64,000 nucleotides of DNA from Phlegmacium glaucopus (lineage: Eukaryota > Basidiomycota > Agaricomycetes > Agaricales > Cortinariaceae). Each line of letters opens with the position of its first letter. Within the stretch, counting starts at the first letter, position 1. Both the position numbers and the translations under genes were made by a program. The notes under the pieces were generated by a model that was not told where the DNA came from, made no database searches, and saw nothing but the letters and a program-made list of their open reading frames with translations. Below are positions 61,454-64,000 of the stretch, piece after piece. The stretch is from NCBI GenBank assembly GCA_015039465.1, contig MU130567.1, forward strand, positions 77,239 through 141,238, in the 5' to 3' direction.

Positions 61454-62080
61454 TGATATATCATATTAGGTTTTCTTGTCTTGTGTTATACAGACATGGA
61501 GAATAGATGGAGTGGTACATGCGACTCGAGTTGGACCGGAAACACTTCTCCTGTCACCTCATAGTTGTGAAGCCTATTTACCAGGAGCAATCTATCGAAG
61601 TGGCGACGCAACCCAGTGTAGGAGTAGGAGGCCAGCAGAAGACTTTCTTGATGAGCCATGACATATGACACTAGGATCAGACTTTTGGTAGTAGCTGAAT
61701 ATAAACGCAGACTGCGCCGTGGGAAGAGCAAACGCCTGTGCTGACAGTGTATAGCTGTATCAGTCGATGGCCAACAATGTAAGGCAAAAGCTAACCCGCG
61801 TACCGAGTGAGTTCTGTCAGATCCAACATGTGGCCAGTGCTTAATTGATGGGACGAAATCGAGATTTGAGAATAACACATTTTCGAGTAGTGAGTTGTAA
61901 CTGGATATTATCTCTCGTGGCTTCTTAACGAGATGATCAATATCATTAACCCAACCAGGAGCTTTCCTGATCAAATGGTAGATAAAGCTAGACCGATCGT
62001 CGTCAATATCTCGTCCCGTCGTAAGCTGTTATTGCTTTTGCAAGCATGAGATGTCTATGAACATAGCTAGGGCTCGTTGG
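61454..62080. other. Intergenic / 3' flanks, no supported gene
   Basis: A 162-codon minus-strand frame (61974-61486) has no recognisable domain and could be only a chance frame downstream of the TPR-like gene. Confidence 0.35.
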
Positions 62081-63860
62081 ATGTGAGCGGTTTTGTCCAG
62101 CATCAGATTTCCCCTCCCGCATTTGCTAAACAATATCGCCCAACCTAGCAAGATCTCGAGCTTCGCCGTATTTCCATTCCGAACACATGAGCATCTCCAG
62201 TGCTGCCGATTTGTCAGGAAAATAGTTGACAGAATGTACAGATCATCGCCTTGGAAAAGCCTCTATCTCAATGTCACGATGAAGCGCCAACACTTCTGAA
62301 ATTGTCGCCAAAGCTTCCTTTAGATGTCCTTGTAGTAACAAAGTCTCGCATATCTGGTTCATGTCATCAGCTTGACTTTGAAAGTTTCCAATTTGAATTT
62401 TGCATGCCTCGGCGAAATCATCCATCGCTAGTTCAAATTTGGCCGCTCGGAGATGAACGACGCAAACTGCTTGGCCAGGTGAGAAGTCTACCTGTGACTA
62501 GATATTGTCTGCTTTGACCAGTAGACGCTGCACTAGTTCCAAATCGGCACGACGAATCAAGATGACAGCATTGAGTACAAAGATATCCCAATTTCGGTGC
62601 AAAGATCTAGGGCTTCCATGAAATATCTGGCTGCTTCAGAGTATGTCAGACGAGCTTGTATCATGGCACCAAGTCCAGTCAACGCCGATATACGGCCAAA
62701 ACGACCCCTCAGCTCAGAAAAGTGTAGCGGCGGTGTCGGATCTTCGTTATACCTCAGCTTATCTCTAAGGTGCCCAGCACCTCATAGACCGTGAGCTTCC
62801 CTGGAGCGTTGCTGACAGCCTCGTGCGATTTGATGGACTCCCGGGAAGTCAGTAAAGCTTCGTCAAGATTCTTTCGGCGTTGAGAGAGAACTAGACGGAT
62901 GTTGAGCATGCCATATACTTGCTGAGGCTCCTGCCTTCAACTGGGGGTCTTTAGGGAAATTGGACTTCTCTCGGGTAAGGTCCATTCGGGATTGCCAAAG
63001 GGTCGCCTGTTGCCGGCACTCCGGGCAATCGGCTTGCAGCTTGAACGTTTGATTAACGTTGGGGGGGTGAACCTTCCTAACGAGGGTTGGCCTTTTCCTG
63101 CATTGAATCACAAACGACATGATCCATTACGCCACGAGGTTCTATTCCCTGGCAGTGAAGATACGTTAAACTGGTGGTGCTCCCAACGTCGCAGTCGATC
63201 GACCGCCATGGCGATGCCTTCTGACGAACTAACTCCTGAAAACGACAAAAGCTGACAACCTTTCTATGATTTCTTGCTGGTGCTGGTGCCTGTGAGCGTG
63301 TCTATGAGTATGGCACTGATTTTGCCTAGTTCTGCGACCGAACTGTCGAGTCGTGAGAGGAAGATTCAGAACCTTGGAGGGCCAAACGAATGTGCTCGTA
63401 AAGGAATTGCCGTGCTTGTGGGGATGGAGGACACAATGTGCGCATAAAAAATCGAACGGGACTCAGGATACGGAGAGTACCATGAAGGAGCCTTCGTAAA
63501 GGGCATTTTATAGTAATGCAGATTCGGTCTTCTTAACGGATATCGATTTTGTACATGCGCGAAGCGTGTTGGTCAACATTCCATCAGAAAGAAGAGCAAG
63601 CAAGCTCAAAAAAGCCACCGCAGAGAGATGCTGCATCCGTGGGTTCGGTGGAGAAATTTGGACCGATATATCCAAACCGGAGAGATGATCCAGCGTGATC
63701 ATCTGCTCAACCACGCCTGCGACCATTTTGACCTATGGGACCCCGAAAAACAGTGTAGAGCCGTCCTTTATATGAGGCAAAGGCTCGCCTGTGCAGTAGC
63801 ACACCAAAGGGCTGATTAACACATACTGCTGGCAATGATTTAGGCCAAAATACATCGATG
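62080..63860 (-). pseudogene. NLR-type gene with TPR-like repeats, damaged; upstream part outside the window
   Basis: Minus-strand blocks in order are ISPPNPRMQHLSAVAFLSLL with LALLSDGMLTNTL (63640-63540), SPVRFFMRTLCPPSPQARQF (about 63450), NLDEALLTSRESIKSHEAVS (about 62870-62810), LTYSEAARYFMEALDLCTEI (about 62660-62600) and GHLKEALATISEVLALHRDI (about 62330-62270). The first two resemble the region after the NTPase core in fungal NB-ARC/NACHT-TPR proteins (the LSP-(V/I)-R motif), the rest are TPR-like helix pairs. The frame changes between blocks are not all explained by introns, so the gene looks damaged. The NTPase domain would lie beyond 64000. Confidence 0.5.
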
Positions 63861-64000
63861 TGCGACGTTGATGAAGTATCCTTCGCCATAGTCGGAGCGT
63901 CTATAACATACCAGTCAGATTGACAGAAAAAACCTTAGTCTAACAATAACGTCATACATACCATCCGATCCGACTATGAGATTTGTATTGGCAGAATCAA

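Noticed and set aside
61486..61974. 162-codon minus-strand ORF
   Set aside because: No recognisable domain or repeat; could not be linked in frame to the TPR-like gene upstream.

Overview
This window is nuclear DNA of a filamentous basidiomycete, most likely an Agaricomycete. Genes are split by many introns of about 45-60 nt with GTRNGT donors and YAG acceptors. They sit among Plavaka-type transposons, inverted-repeat elements and multicopy agaricomycete families (WD40 fragments, NACHT, Crinkler-RHS, HNH nuclease, ASI3-like RING). I cannot name the genus. There is one assembly gap of 522 Ns (17421-17942).

Layout. 1 to about 2700 is text that makes biological sense only when read backwards WITHOUT complementing. 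2710-4360 holds a truncated WD40 gene and a small four-exon gene. 5017-9563 is a Plavaka transposon with an apparently intact transposase and one visible terminus. 9735-11695 is a decayed duplicate of the ASI3-like RING gene found intact at 28658-31745. 12014-12627 is a fold-back element. 12696-21126 is bounded by ~1.1-kb inverted repeats and contains a mobile-element-associated gene and the gap. 21.3-24.6 kb is a graveyard: a transposase tail, a GMC-oxidoreductase remnant, and a second reversed-not-complemented block at 23562-24338. 24855-26528 is a single-pass membrane protein, and 27638-27968 a MITE with perfect 38-bp inverted repeats.

From 28.6 kb the window is mostly gene space: ASI3-like RING protein, acetolactate synthase (ILV2), FAHD1-type fumarylacetoacetase-family enzyme, secreted GDSL esterase, isochorismatase-like protein with Ser at the usual catalytic Cys, an OTT_1508-like putative deaminase, AP-2 mu adaptin, a SAPS-domain phosphatase regulator, and Trf4/5-type poly(A) polymerase. 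Between and after the last two (52.6-64 kb) lie a NACHT NTPase, a broken Crinkler-RHS gene, an HNH nuclease and a damaged NLR/TPR gene, a cluster of conflict-type families.

The housekeeping genes show no operon-like relation. Two divergent pairs share short upstream regions (HNH/TRF4, 121 bp; GDSL/isochorismatase, about 430 bp). The two mirror-image blocks are the most surprising signal: one restores a repeat copy exactly when string-reversed in place, the other restores open, intron-containing protein-like reading frames. They are best explained as assembly artefacts, and no annotation inside them should be trusted as displayed.
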